Positions 16,678 through 25,751 of a stretch of DNA of 64,000 nucleotides are shown piece after piece. This DNA comes from Achromobacter pestifer. Lineage in GTDB: Bacteria; Pseudomonadota; Gammaproteobacteria; Burkholderiales; Burkholderiaceae_B. A model generated the notes under the pieces. The model was not told where the DNA came from. It did no database searches and saw nothing but the letters and a program-made list of their open reading frames with translations. Every line of letters starts with the position of its first letter. Position 1 is the stretch's first letter. Location of the stretch: the NCBI RefSeq assembly GCF_013267355.1, contig NZ_CP053985.1:186001-250000 (forward strand), given 5' to 3'. The position numbers and the translations under genes were made by a program.

Positions 16678-17577
16678 ATGATGCGTCCCTTGCTTATCGC
16701 CTGTCACCCTATGTTCCGTATTGTCAGCCGTACCGTACTCGCACTCATCATCGCCGGCGCGGCATTGCTGCTGCTGCGGGGCAATGGCGGCCCGGAGCTG
16801 ATCCACAGCGAAGACTCGCAGTTCGGCAAACTGCTGGTATTCGAGGAAAACGGCGAACGCTGCATGAACTTCAACTCCATGCACGACGTCGGCCGTCAGA
16901 CCTGCATGAGTCTGGAGCACCCCGGGCAACTGGTGTTTTCGTACACGCGCATGATGATGACCGCGCTCTACATCAATCCCAAGCCGCGCAACATCCTGAT
17001 CGTCGGGCTGGGCGGCGCCACGCTGCAGAAGACCTTGGCCGCGCTGCTGCCTGATACGGTCATCGATACCGTGGAGATCGATCCCGCGGTGGGCAATGTC
17101 GCGGCGCGCTACTTCGGCTACCAGCAAGGCCCCAGGCAGCGCCTCTTCCTGGAAGACGGCCGCGCCTACATCGAACGCGCCCATCGCGACGGCCTCCAAT
17201 ACGACATGGTGATGCTGGATGCGTTCGACGTCGACTACATCCCCGAACACCTGATGACGCTGGAGTTCCTGCAGCACGTGCGCGGCATTCTCGCGCCGGG
17301 CGGCGTGGCGGTGGCGAATACGTTCACCAACAGCCAGCTGTATGAGCGCGAGTCAGCGACCTATGCGACGGTGTTCGGGGAATTCTTCAATCTGCAAACG
17401 GGCAATCGCGTCATTGTGGCGGTCAATGGCGAACTGCCCGGCCGCGATGAACTCGCCCGCAATGCCGAGGCGCTGGATGCTGTCCTCGGGCCTTTGGGCG
17501 TCAATACCAAGGAAGCCCTGGACCTGTACTCGCGCCGACAAGCCGCCGCCAGCGAAGCGCCAGTCTTGCGCGATTGA
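16678..17577 (+). CDS. membrane-anchored spermidine synthase-like protein
   Basis: A 299-residue protein with an N-terminal hydrophobic anchor (about 18-37, LALIIAGAALLLL) and a spermidine-synthase/methyltransferase fold. ILIVGLGGATLQKTL is the nucleotide-binding loop, VEIDPAV the acidic strand end, LEDGRAY the next loop and MLDAFDVDYIPEHL the active-site region. It uses S-adenosyl-type cofactors in the family, but the anchor and the lack of speD nearby make classical polyamine synthesis uncertain. The start at 16678 has AGGA upstream. The gene stands alone, convergent with an SDR gene. Confidence 0.82.
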   Translation: MMRPLLIACHPMFRIVSRTVLALIIAGAALLLLRGNGGPELIHSEDSQFGKLLVFEENGERCMNFNSMHDVGRQTCMSLEHPGQLVFSYTRMMMTALYINPKPRNILIVGLGGATLQKTLAALLPDTVIDTVEIDPAVGNVAARYFGYQQGPRQRLFLEDGRAYIERAHRDGLQYDMVMLDAFDVDYIPEHLMTLEFLQHVRGILAPGGVAVANTFTNSQLYERESATYATVFGEFFNLQTGNRVIVAVNGELPGRDELARNAEALDAVLGPLGVNTKEALDLYSRRQAAASEAPVLRD

Positions 17578-17594
17578 GCGCGCCCGACGCGCGC

Positions 17595-18347
17595 TCACTT
17601 CACCGCAGAGTTGCCTCCATCTGCGTAAAGCGCGGACCCCGTCACGAAGCTTGCCATCGGACTCGCCAGGAACAGCGCCGCCGAGGCGATTTCATCGGTG
17701 CGCGCAATCCGCTTCATGGCGTGCAGGCTGGCTGCCCAATCCTTCTGCTCCTGGCTCCCGGCCATCTCGGTGTCCACCCCGCCAGGCAGGAGCGCATTGG
17801 CCCGGATGCCTTGCGCGCCATAGTCTGCCGTAATGCCCTTGACCAAGCCCATCAGCGCGGCTTTCGACGTGCCGTATGCCGCCATCCCCGGCAAGCCCAC
17901 GCTCGTCCCCACAAAGCTGGACACGAAGACCAGCGCCCCGCCGCCCCGCTCCAACATGGCCGGAATCTGTTGGCGCGCGCCCAGAAACGCCGCAGTGAGA
18001 TTGACGCTCAGCGTGCGCTCCCACTCGTCCAGGGCGACTTCCGCCAGCGGCTTGACCGGTCCGATGGTGCCGGCATTGTTTACCGCGATATCCAAGCCGC
18101 CGAATTCGCGTTGCGCATCCTGCACCGCTTGCCTGTGCGTTTCCGGCCTGGCGGCATCGCCGGCCGAAACGCAAGCCCGCCCACCGGCGCTTCTGATCTC
18201 GCCCGCCACTTGCTCCAGAAGTTCACGGCGTCTCGCGGTCAGCACCAGCGCCGCGCCCTGGGCCGCTAGCAGCAACGCTATCGCGCGTCCGATACCCGAT
18301 GACGCGCCTGTCACCAAAGCGACCTTTCCAGCAAGAGATAAAGACAT
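17595..18347 (-). CDS. SDR family oxidoreductase
   Basis: A 250-residue short-chain dehydrogenase with all classical motifs: TGASSGIG cofactor loop (about 13-20), NNAG (about 90), catalytic Ser in VSSF, YGTSK for Tyr and Lys (about 157-161), and the PGGVDT loop. Basic residues TARRRE after the second strand suggest NADP preference. The start at 18347 (MSLSLAGK) has GGAG upstream. It ends an operon of M20 hydrolase, MFS transporter and SDR, so it may oxidise or reduce the released product. Confidence 0.9.
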   Translation of the reverse strand: MSLSLAGKVALVTGASSGIGRAIALLLAAQGAALVLTARRRELLEQVAGEIRSAGGRACVSAGDAARPETHRQAVQDAQREFGGLDIAVNNAGTIGPVKPLAEVALDEWERTLSVNLTAAFLGARQQIPAMLERGGGALVFVSSFVGTSVGLPGMAAYGTSKAALMGLVKGITADYGAQGIRANALLPGGVDTEMAGSQEQKDWAASLHAMKRIARTDEIASAALFLASPMASFVTGSALYADGGNSAVK

Positions 18348-18437
18348 CGGCGTCAGCTCCAAGCATGAACAATGCCTGCATCCTATAAAGGCGAGCGCGC
18401 CTTGTCGTCCCGTTTCTTGCTGTCTGCGCGCGGCATA

Positions 18438-19763
18438 TCACGCCACTGATCCGCGCTGCGCCATCCGTCCAGGCAACTCCTGAGCCGCCTGCCTGGCATC
18501 ATCGGCAGGCCGTATCAACAAACAGCCCAGTACACCGAGCACGCCCCCTGCAAGGCTGTAGAACACGGGCGCCAGCGATATCCCCGTGACCTGGATCAGC
18601 CAGGTGACGATGAACTGGGCGAATCCGCCAAAAATCATGACGGCGATGTTGTAGCAAACCGCCAACCCGGCCGAGCGCACGTTAGTCGGAAACTGTTCTC
18701 CGAGCGCCGTCGCGAACGGTCCGAGAAAGCCGCCCAGCAGTATGCTCAGCACGGTGAATGCGACGATCAGATTCGGCAAGGTCGGCGTCGACTGCACCCA
18801 CGAGAACAGTGGATACATCAATATCGCGTAGGGCAGCAGAAACGACAGCATCACCGGCTTTCTTCCACGGCGATCCGAAATCGCGCCGGAAATTGGAATG
18901 ATGACGATCAGCGCCAGCAGCCCGATGGCCTGCGCGGTGAAGGCGTCATGCAGCGCGAAGCCGAACTGCCGGGTCACGAAAGTCGGCAGATAGATGATGA
19001 ATGTATAGACGGAGGCCGTGGCGCACGTGGTCAGGCACAGCGTGGCTGCGATGGACCGCGGATAACGGCCCAGCATGGCTGCCAGGCTGACCGTCTCCCC
19101 CTTGCGCAGCGACGCCGCGGACTCTTCGGGCTCGTCCAGATAGCGCCGGATCCACCATCCCAGCGGCGCGATCAGCAGTCCCACGACAAACGGAATGCGC
19201 CACATGCCATCGAGCAACTGCTGCTCGGTGAAAATCGATGTCAGCAGAAACCCCGTGGCGGCGCCTCCCAGATTGGCGAGATTCTGGCCGAACATCTGCC
19301 ACGCGCCATAGAGTCCCTTCTTGTTCCTGGGCGCGGCTTCCACCAGATAGGCGGTGGACGATGCAAACTCGCCGCCGGTCGCAATCCCCTGCATCAGGCG
19401 GGCCAGCACGATCAGGATGGGCGCGGCGACGCCTATGGTCGCATACGAAGGCGTAAAGACCATGATGAGCAAGGACACCGTCATCAATGCAATGATCAGT
19501 TGCAGCGCCGACTTCCTGCCTTTGCGGTCCGCGTACATGCCAATAGCAATGCCGCCTATCGGGCGCGTGACGAAACCGACTCCGAAGGTCGCCAGCGTCA
19601 GCAGCAGCGCGGTATGTTCGCCCGCTTCCGGAAAGAACACCTTGGCAATGATGAACGCCATCGCCGCGAACACGCCGAAGTCATACCATTCGAGCGCATT
19701 GCCAAATATCGCCGCCGTCAATTGCAGCCATCGCGGGGCGCTCTTCTTTTTTGCATTTTTCAT
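18438..19763 (-). CDS. MFS transporter, metabolite:proton symporter type
   Basis: A 441-residue, 12-helix permease of the metabolite:H+ symporter (MHS) group. The first helix region has FGNALEWYDFGVFAA, and the helix 2-3 loop has RPIGGIAIGMYADRKGRKSAL, the MFS signature. A second copy, SGAISDRRGRKPVML, lies between helices 8 and 9. It probably imports an organic acid or zwitterion. It sits 24 bp after the M20 amidohydrolase and before the SDR gene on the same strand, so the hydrolase substrate, for example an N-acyl amino acid, is a candidate cargo. Confidence 0.9.
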   Translation of the reverse strand: MKNAKKKSAPRWLQLTAAIFGNALEWYDFGVFAAMAFIIAKVFFPEAGEHTALLLTLATFGVGFVTRPIGGIAIGMYADRKGRKSALQLIIALMTVSLLIMVFTPSYATIGVAAPILIVLARLMQGIATGGEFASSTAYLVEAAPRNKKGLYGAWQMFGQNLANLGGAATGFLLTSIFTEQQLLDGMWRIPFVVGLLIAPLGWWIRRYLDEPEESAASLRKGETVSLAAMLGRYPRSIAATLCLTTCATASVYTFIIYLPTFVTRQFGFALHDAFTAQAIGLLALIVIIPISGAISDRRGRKPVMLSFLLPYAILMYPLFSWVQSTPTLPNLIVAFTVLSILLGGFLGPFATALGEQFPTNVRSAGLAVCYNIAVMIFGGFAQFIVTWLIQVTGISLAPVFYSLAGGVLGVLGCLLIRPADDARQAAQELPGRMAQRGSVA

Positions 19764-19787
19764 GTCTAGTCTCCTCCCAACTGCTAC

Positions 19788-20987
19788 CTAGTTGTTGTTG
19801 TCCAGCGGCAGCGCTCTTTCGGCTATCCGGGAAAGCACCGCGCTTCCAATGGGAATGGCGGCGTCGTTGAAATCGAAGTGCGAGGTGTGCAGCCCATGCG
19901 CATGATCCGGATCGCCCGTGCCCAGGTGCAGATACGCCCCGGGCCGCTCGCGCAGCATATAGGCGAAATCCTCCCCGCCCAGGCTGGGCACCGGATGCCG
20001 GACAACATGCTGTTCGCCCACCACGTCCTGCGCCGCCAGCCTGGCCAAGCGGGTCTGCGGTTCCGTATTGACCGTGGCCGGCACGTTCGGCTCATAGTCC
20101 AGGGTCGCCGATCCGCCCAGCCCTCTCGCGACGCTTTCCACGGTTTCCCGCAGGCGGGCCTGCAGGACATGCTGAACTTCCGGCCGCAACGATCTGGCGG
20201 TGCCCGTAAGCACCACCTCGTCCGGAATGACGTTGAAGCCGGCCAGATTGCCACCCGCCACGGCGCATAGGCTGAGCACGCCGGCATCCAGCGGGTCCAG
20301 GTTGCGGCTCACGATGGAGTGCGCCGCAACGATGACATGGCCGGCGATCAGAACCGGGTCTACCGTTCGTTGAGGCGCAATCCCCCCGTGGCCGCCCTTG
20401 CCCCGGATCCGGATCGTGATGCGGTCGGACGCCGCCATGACAGGCCCGACCGGAATCGATACCGTCCCCAGGGGCAACGCCGGCCAGTTGTGAAGCGCAT
20501 ATATCTCTTCAATGGGAAACCGCTCGAACAGTCCATCCTTGACCATTTCCAACCCACCGTTGTGCCCCTCCTCTCCGGGTTGGAAAACCAGATAGACCAC
20601 GCCATTGAAATTCCGGGTGCGCTGCAGATAAGCGGCGGCGGCCAACAGCATGGCGACGTGGCCGTCGTGGCCACAGGCGTGCATCTTTCCGTCATCGGCT
20701 GACGCGTACCCCAGCCCCGTGCATTCGCGGATGGGGAGTGCGTCCATGTCGGCTCTCAGGCCTATCGCCCGCCCGCTGCTCGTTTCCCGGCCGGGAATGA
20801 ATCCGACCACGCCGGTGCGTCCGATGTGGGTGTGGAATCCGATGGAGAGCCGGCGCAGTTCCTCGCAAACGACCTCCGCCGTCCGGTGTTCCTCAAAGCC
20901 TAATTCTGGATGCGCGTGCAGGTCGTGCCGGATTTGCCTGTACCTGGCGGCGTCCGCGGACAACTGATCAAGGATTTTCTGTGGCAT
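19788..20987 (-). CDS. M20 family amidohydrolase (hippurate hydrolase-like)
   Basis: A 399-residue metallopeptidase-like amidohydrolase. Metal-binding motifs of the M20D group are present: MHACGHDGHVAML (Cys and His), FQPGEEGHNGG (Glu-Glu), YALHNWP (His) and SLGGEDFAYML near the C-terminus; the dimerisation domain is inserted at about 190-300. Such enzymes hydrolyse N-acyl amino acids such as hippurate. It is the first gene of the M20-MFS-SDR operon and is divergent from a LysR gene. Confidence 0.9.
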   Translation of the reverse strand: MPQKILDQLSADAARYRQIRHDLHAHPELGFEEHRTAEVVCEELRRLSIGFHTHIGRTGVVGFIPGRETSSGRAIGLRADMDALPIRECTGLGYASADDGKMHACGHDGHVAMLLAAAAYLQRTRNFNGVVYLVFQPGEEGHNGGLEMVKDGLFERFPIEEIYALHNWPALPLGTVSIPVGPVMAASDRITIRIRGKGGHGGIAPQRTVDPVLIAGHVIVAAHSIVSRNLDPLDAGVLSLCAVAGGNLAGFNVIPDEVVLTGTARSLRPEVQHVLQARLRETVESVARGLGGSATLDYEPNVPATVNTEPQTRLARLAAQDVVGEQHVVRHPVPSLGGEDFAYMLRERPGAYLHLGTGDPDHAHGLHTSHFDFNDAAIPIGSAVLSRIAERALPLDNNN

Positions 20988-21115
20988 GGGCTTGAATCTT
21001 CGTTATTGAAGTTTTTTTGTCTACACAGGTTCACTACCGCCCGAATGGTAGAGACACCCCAACCATGCCGTAAAATGCTATTTAACGATGCCCGTCATAC
21101 TAATAAGGTATAGCC

Positions 21116-22024
21116 ATGGATCTGCGGCAATTGCGTTACTTCGTTGCCGTCGCCGAACGCGGCAGCATCAGCCTCGCGGCTCAGTTGGTGCATATCGCCC
21201 AACCGGCATTGACTCGGCAGATCCAGGCATTGGAAGAAGAGCTGGGCACCGCTGTTTTTGAACGGACCACCCGCGGCGTCCATCTGACCGAAGCGGGCAA
21301 GCAGTTACTCCTGGACGCGAACCGCCTGCTGGGCGATGCGACCGCGGCAATGGAGCGCGCGCAGCGCGCGGGACGCGGCGAGATCGGGCACCTGACCATC
21401 GCCCTGCCCGTCATGCTGACGTTGCATTCCTTGCTCGCCGATGCGCTGCGGCTATTCCGCCGCGAGGCCCCGGGGGTCTCGTTGACGCTCAGTCATCTGC
21501 TTTCGGATGCGCAGATCGAACTTCTGCCCACGGGCAGGCTGGATGCGGGATTCACGCTATTCAGGCCGCTCGACGATCCCGCGTTCAAAGGCATCCCCAT
21601 CTATTCCGAAAAGATGCTGGTCGCCTATCCCGCGGACTGGCAATGGGACAATGGCGGCCCGACGTCCTTGCGAGAACTTGCCGGCCGGGACTTCATCTGG
21701 CTGCCGCGCAATGCGGCGCCCGTCTGGCACGACAGACTGATTCATTGCTTTTTCAAGGCTGGATTCGTGCCCCGCTCATCGATACAGGGCGTGGATGTCG
21801 GATCAATGCTCACCCTGGTCGCCGCGGGTTTGGGCTGCACCGTTCTGCCCGACTCGGCCACGCGCGCCGCGCCGCCCACCGTTGCCTTCAAGGAACTGCC
21901 CGATCTGGACGTGGTCCAGCATTGGGAGCTGGTCTGGCGGGCCGACAACCAGTCGGCGCCGCTCGAGCGGTTTATCGACATCGTCACGACCCATGTCGCG
22001 GACCCTAGCCGCCGCCTTGTGTGA
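21116..22024 (+). CDS. LysR family transcriptional regulator (NAC/CbbR-like opening)
   Basis: A 302-residue LysR regulator opening MDLRQLRYFVAVAERGSI, with helix-turn-helix AAQLVHIAQPALTRQIQALEE. The effector domain runs from about 92 to 290. The gene is divergent from the M20/MFS/SDR operon across 128 bp and is its likely regulator. A 15-bp dyad ATAC-N7-GTAT (21097-21111) overlaps its own ribosome binding site and contains a T-N11-A pattern, which would suit autoregulation. Confidence 0.9.
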   Translation: MDLRQLRYFVAVAERGSISLAAQLVHIAQPALTRQIQALEEELGTAVFERTTRGVHLTEAGKQLLLDANRLLGDATAAMERAQRAGRGEIGHLTIALPVMLTLHSLLADALRLFRREAPGVSLTLSHLLSDAQIELLPTGRLDAGFTLFRPLDDPAFKGIPIYSEKMLVAYPADWQWDNGGPTSLRELAGRDFIWLPRNAAPVWHDRLIHCFFKAGFVPRSSIQGVDVGSMLTLVAAGLGCTVLPDSATRAAPPTVAFKELPDLDVVQHWELVWRADNQSAPLERFIDIVTTHVADPSRRLV

Positions 22025-22037
22025 AGCGCGGCACGCG

Positions 22038-23309
22038 CTACCTCGCGCAACTCCAGTACGGGCAACCCGAGCGCCCGATGATCGCCAAGGCCAGCTCGCC
22101 CGGCCGGCGGAGCATGCGCTTCAGGGCGTTTGCCTGCGCCTGCAGTTGTGCTGAATCCGTCCGGTACATTCCCCTCTCGTCGAGCAGGAAGTTCATCTTC
22201 AAACGCGCCTCGCGCGCCTTTTCCGGATCGAGTTCGCCGCCGTCTGCTTGAAAGACCGCGCCATAGATCCGTGTTTGCATTCCGCAGTACTGGTCCGCGG
22301 CGGTCAATGCCTCTTGCATGGCGGCATCCGTGTAGAGTTTGCGCAACCCTGCGATCTGCGCATGGCAGCTTTGGTACTGCAGCGGCATGAACCTTGCCAA
22401 CAGAGCCTGGTCCCTGTCGCCCGGTTTCGCACAGCTACGCAGATCCGGCGTTTGTGATCCGTCGCGCGCGGCGGCTGACAACGCACCGGCGATGCACTCA
22501 TCCAATGACGGCGCTTTCCACAGCGCCTGGCCCGGGCCCAGCAATCCCATTTTTCCCAGCGTGCGCCCAAACTGCGCGGCGGCAAGCTGCTCCTGCATGC
22601 CGCGGTCATGATTGCTTAGAGTCACCGCAGCCAGCGCTGCGGCGCTGAGCGCGCCGGTGGCGACCAGGACCACTGTCGCCGTCCTAGGCCGCAAGCACTC
22701 GGCATACAGCGCGATGCCCGCGAGCAGCGCGCCCGCGAGCAAGCCGCCCAGGTGCGCCGCATTGTCGACGTCAAACGCGAAGCCCGCGCCAAAGGTCAGC
22801 ACCAGACTCAACAACAGATTGCCAGGCGGGATGTGCGGCCGGCCCATGCGCCGGTCATGCAGGCCATAAACGATGGCCGCCCCGAAAATTCCCAGGATCG
22901 CGCCGGACGCCCCGCAGCTCAGGAAAAAATCGTCGCGATGCCATAGCGCGGTGACCAGGCTGCCGCACAGGCCCGATAGCAGATACACGCCCAGGAACAC
23001 CCAGGAACGCATGCGCGCTTCCAGAATGATCCCCAGCGACCACAGCGCCAGCATGTTGATTGCCAGATGCAGAAAACCGATGTGCAGGAACATGCTGGTG
23101 AACAAGCGCCAATACTCGCCCGACAACGTCAACGCCGGCACGTTGCCGCCCCAGTCGATCAGGAACGAGGTTTGGCTCAGGCTCTCGAACGCGCGCGTGT
23201 CCACGAAGCCCGCCACGCCGTACACCGCGATATTGCAGGCGATCAGCAAGAGCGTGATCTTGCTGGCGCATATTCTTTTGAGCAGGGACGTGCGTTGGAA
23301 TGGAGGCAT
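22038..23309 (-). CDS. rhomboid family intramembrane serine protease with C-terminal extension
   Basis: A 423-residue protein. Residues about 15-245 form the rhomboid membrane core: YWRLFTSMFLHIGFLHLAINM (helix with H86, H91 and N95), the catalytic serine S145 in SCGASGAILG and the catalytic H196 in NAAHLGGLLAG. It cleaves transmembrane substrates within the bilayer. Residues about 250-423 form a hydrophilic Cys-containing extension of unknown fold, longer than the usual bacterial GlpG-type C-terminus. No processing partner is encoded nearby. It is convergent with the LysR gene. Confidence 0.87.
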   Translation of the reverse strand: MPPFQRTSLLKRICASKITLLLIACNIAVYGVAGFVDTRAFESLSQTSFLIDWGGNVPALTLSGEYWRLFTSMFLHIGFLHLAINMLALWSLGIILEARMRSWVFLGVYLLSGLCGSLVTALWHRDDFFLSCGASGAILGIFGAAIVYGLHDRRMGRPHIPPGNLLLSLVLTFGAGFAFDVDNAAHLGGLLAGALLAGIALYAECLRPRTATVVLVATGALSAAALAAVTLSNHDRGMQEQLAAAQFGRTLGKMGLLGPGQALWKAPSLDECIAGALSAAARDGSQTPDLRSCAKPGDRDQALLARFMPLQYQSCHAQIAGLRKLYTDAAMQEALTAADQYCGMQTRIYGAVFQADGGELDPEKAREARLKMNFLLDERGMYRTDSAQLQAQANALKRMLRRPGELALAIIGRSGCPYWSCAR

Positions 23310-23409
23310 CAGGTAAGCATGTCAAAGAGTGGGCTTTATCTTACCCAAGCCGCGCGCCAGCCTGCGAAACCCCGACGTGCGCGCGCGACGCATCGGCGCA
23401 GCGAGCGTT

Positions 23410-23865
23410 TCAACCACCGGTCTTCGGCGCCGGCTCCTCGTTGCCGCACCCTGCGTATTGATATCGGCCCGGCTTGCCAAGCTTTGCCGTGAACGTGCAT
23501 GGCTCGCCGGAATACGCGTGCGTGGCCTGCACTTGCAGCACATGGCCGGCGACAACCACGCTCTGCTTGCCCTGCCCGCAACTCCAGAACGTGGTCGAGA
23601 GTTCCACGAAGGTCTGTTCCGCAACGAGCTTGGCGGGACGTCCAGAGGCCGCGGACGCGACCCATTGAATCCGTACGCGGCAGCTGACATGCTCGAACCC
23701 GACCTCTTCCACCACGATCCGGTACGCGCCCGTGGCCGCGCCATCGGTCCAGCGGCCGCCCTGTACCACGCGCGTGGTCGACGCGTCCGCCTGCGTTTCG
23801 GCAACGGCGCAGGCCGCCTGTAGCGTCAGCAAAAGGAGTACCGCAAGACTTCTCATGACTTTCAT
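23410..23865 (-). CDS. secreted hypothetical protein with paired cysteines
   Basis: A 151-residue ORF with a hydrophobic signal peptide (about 5-22, LAVLLLLTLQAACAVAE) and a mature part containing five cysteines (CRV, SCGQG, PCTF, GCGN and one in the leader). The export signal and cysteines suggest a disulfide-stabilised periplasmic domain. The signal could be cut as a lipoprotein (LQAAC) or by signal peptidase I (AVA). The start may instead be the internal ATG at 23856. I do not recognise the family. Confidence 0.6.
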   Translation of the reverse strand: MKVMRSLAVLLLLTLQAACAVAETQADASTTRVVQGGRWTDGAATGAYRIVVEEVGFEHVSCRVRIQWVASAASGRPAKLVAEQTFVELSTTFWSCGQGKQSVVVAGHVLQVQATHAYSGEPCTFTAKLGKPGRYQYAGCGNEEPAPKTGG

Positions 23866-23996
23866 CCGCAGACCGCCTGGTTATCAATGACCCTCAAGCG
23901 CACCTCAATTGCGCTGCCGTGCACTTATACCATTCAGGTACGGAACCGATCGTCGTCAATTTGACGCTGCAAAAGGAAATCAAATACGCTGCGCCG

Positions 23997-24434
23997 ATGA
24001 TTACGATAAGAACCTCCCGCCCCGACGAAGGCGCACGCGCCGTCGAAATCTGGCGCAACGCGGTCGACGCCACGCACGACTTTCTATCACCCGAGGATCG
24101 CCAGGCGATCGACGAGATGGTGTGCGGTTTTCTCCCCCAAGTCCCGCTCTGGCTAGCGGTCGACGCCCGCGACCATCCGCAGGCATTCATGCTGATCGAC
24201 AACGGCCACATGCAGGCGCTGTTCGTCGATCCCGCCTGCCGCGGAACCGGCATAGGCGCCGCGCTGGTGCGGCACGGCCTCTCGCTCCATCCCAACATGA
24301 CGACGGACGTCAATGAACAGAACGGCCAGGCGGTGGGCTTCTATGAAAGGATGGGCTTCAAGCGCACGGGCCGTTCGCCGCTTGATGATCAGGGCAGGCC
24401 CTACCCGCTGATCCATCTGGAGTATCGGCACTGA
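23997..24434 (+). CDS. GNAT acetyltransferase, YjaB-like
   Basis: A 145-residue acetyltransferase very close in pattern to E. coli YjaB: SRPDEGARAVEIWRNAVDATHDFL, then MQALFVDPACRGTGIGAALVRH (acetyl-CoA loop) and VNEQNGQAVGFYERMGFKRTGRS, ending with PYPLIHLEY. YjaB binds acetyl-CoA; its substrate is unknown. The start at 23997 is chosen to match YjaB length. A bidirectional terminator follows at 24447. Confidence 0.87.
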   Translation: MITIRTSRPDEGARAVEIWRNAVDATHDFLSPEDRQAIDEMVCGFLPQVPLWLAVDARDHPQAFMLIDNGHMQALFVDPACRGTGIGAALVRHGLSLHPNMTTDVNEQNGQAVGFYERMGFKRTGRSPLDDQGRPYPLIHLEYRH

Positions 24435-24446
24435 TCGGAAGAAAAC

Positions 24447-24470
24447 AAAGCCACCTGCGGGTGGCTTTTT
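24447..24470. terminator. intrinsic terminator after the YjaB-like gene
   Basis: A nine-base stem AAAGCCACC/GGTGGCTTT with TGCG loop and five T on the plus strand, 13 bp after the stop codon. Confidence 0.8.
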
Positions 24471-24575
24471 CAATACTGTTTTTCCGTGGTTGGCGCTGTA
24501 CTCGGGCGCCGTTTTTTTACGGTGGCTTTTGTTATCAGCCATTCGCGCAACGCGTGCTGAAATCAGCGCCAACAA

Positions 24576-24613
24576 ATGAAAAGGCCGTCAGTGATTTCTC
24601 ACTGACGGCCTTT
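24576..24613 (-). terminator. intrinsic terminator of tRNA-Pro
   Basis: On the minus strand a 15-bp perfect stem (arms 24580-24594 and 24599-24613, four-base loop) is followed by TTTTCATTT. It starts nine bases after the CCA end of the tRNA. Confidence 0.85.
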
Positions 24614-24621
24614 GGAACTAC

Positions 24622-24700
<79 letters not shown>

Positions 24701-24708
24701 AGAAAAAG

Positions 24709-24737
24709 AGTATAGCAGAACAAAAAATTGTTTGCAC
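24709..24737 (-). promoter_or_regulatory. promoter of tRNA-Pro
   Basis: On the minus strand TATACT (24709-24714) lies about 11 bases before the tRNA 5' end. A weak -35 (TGCAAA-like) lies 17 bp further upstream, inside the hairpin at 24731. Confidence 0.45.
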
Positions 24738-24757
24738 GCATTCGTGCAAAAAAAGTG
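24731..24757. terminator. hairpin with T-run between merR operon and tRNA-Pro
   Basis: TTTGCACG/CGTGCAAA stem with CATT loop. The plus strand continues with A residues and the minus strand shows seven T before the stem and CAATTTTTT after it. It may be a second terminator for the ihfA-merR transcript. Confidence 0.45.
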
Positions 24758-24767
24758 CTGAATACTC

Positions 24768-24833
24768 AAAAAATTTTCGCGCTGCGTTCATCGATTGCAT
24801 CAATCGCATGCGCATCGATGAACGCAGCGCGAA
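24768..24833 (-). terminator. 20-bp perfect stem-loop ending the pheST-ihfA-merR transcript
   Basis: Exact 20-bp arms at 24776-24795 and 24814-24833 (core CTGCGTTCATCGAT) flank an 18-nt loop. On the minus strand the stem is followed by AAAATTTTTT. It lies 85 bp past the merR-type stop. A second 12-bp stem with one mismatch (24846-24873, GCGCGGC/GCCGCGC) lies just before it. Confidence 0.75.
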
Positions 24834-24917
24834 GCACTGCTCAATGCAAAGCGCGGCTTGCGCCGCGCGTTGCAGGTACTGCATTCAAACAATATGGGGA
24901 AGACGATGCGCCGATGT

Positions 24918-25349
24918 TCAGGCCGCAGGGCTGGCGTTGCTGGCGCTTGCGCCAGCAACGTTTGCCGCCGTGCCCAAGGCTTCGGCCAGCATCGTCGAGA
25001 CGTTGCCCAGCTCGTTGCGCAGGGCTTGCATCTCCGCGCCCGACAGGCGCACTGCCGCGTCCTGATCGTGCGGCACGTCGCGCGCGTCGCCCAGGCGATT
25101 GCGCGCGCCGCTGATCGTGAAGCCTTGCTCATACAGCAGGGAACGGATGCGGCGGATCAGCAGCACTTCGTGATGCTGGTAGTAGCGGCGGTTGCCGCGC
25201 CGCTTCACCGGCTTGAGCTGCGTGAATTCCTGTTCCCAATACCGCAAGACATGGGGCTTGACGCCACACAGGTCGCTGACTTCACCGATAGTGAAGTAAC
25301 GCTTGGCGGGAATGGGCGGTAAGGTAACGGTGGATTCGGTACGTGTCAT
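24918..25349 (-). CDS. MerR family regulator at the end of the pheST-ihfA operon
   Basis: A 143-residue MerR-type DNA-binding protein. The winged helix is at about 18-70: [25 protein letters not shown], then [16 protein letters not shown] helical segment follows, then an Ala/Ser-rich tail. It lacks the metal-binding cysteines of MerR/ZntR. A MerR-like gene after ihfA is a conserved arrangement in many proteobacteria; its target is not known. It is 57 bp after ihfA on the same strand. The tail sequence itself forms a GTTGCTGGCG/CGCCAGCAAC hairpin in the DNA. Confidence 0.88.
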   Translation of the reverse strand: MTRTESTVTLPPIPAKRYFTIGEVSDLCGVKPHVLRYWEQEFTQLKPVKRRGNRRYYQHHEVLLIRRIRSLLYEQGFTISGARNRLGDARDVPHDQDAAVRLSGAEMQALRNELGNVSTMLAEALGTAANVAGASASNASPAA

Positions 25350-25406
25350 AAGGGGATTTTATGCCGCGATGCGTCAGGTGCCGATAACAATTGCCGACAA
25401 AGCGTA

Positions 25407-25748
25407 TCACTCCTCGGCGTCGGATGCTGCGGGCGCGGCCTGCTCCACCACGCTCTTGAGCTTCTGGCTCGCGTGGAAGGTGACCACGCGGCGCGCGGCG
25501 ATGGGGATGGTCTCGCCGGTCTTGGGATTGCGGCCAGGGCGCGGCGGCTTGTCGCGCACCTGGAAATTGCCAAAGCCGGAGAGCTTGACGGAATCTCCGC
25601 GCGCCAGGGCATCGCGGATTTCCTCGAAGAAGGTATCGACGATATCCTTGGCTTCGCGCTTGTTCAGGCCGACCCGCTCGAAGAGCAGTTCGGCCAGCTC
25701 AGCCTTGGTCAGAGTGCGCGGCTCGGCAGCAAGCATACTGTTCCCCAT
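25407..25748 (-). CDS. ihfA: integration host factor subunit alpha
   Basis: A 113-residue IhfA. The DNA-bending beta-arm carries [21 protein letters not shown] with the intercalating proline of the RNPKTGE motif. The N-terminal [33 protein letters not shown] matches the family. With IhfB it forms the heterodimer that bends DNA at promoters and recombination sites. The gene follows pheT by three bases, the standard order. A C-terminal acidic tail (SDAEE) and a short N-terminal extension ([10 protein letters not shown]) make it slightly longer than E. coli IhfA. Confidence 0.95.
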   Translation of the reverse strand: MGNSMLAAEPRTLTKAELAELLFERVGLNKREAKDIVDTFFEEIRDALARGDSVKLSGFGNFQVRDKPPRPGRNPKTGETIPIAARRVVTFHASQKLKSVVEQAAPAASDAEE

Positions 25749-25751
25749 GGT

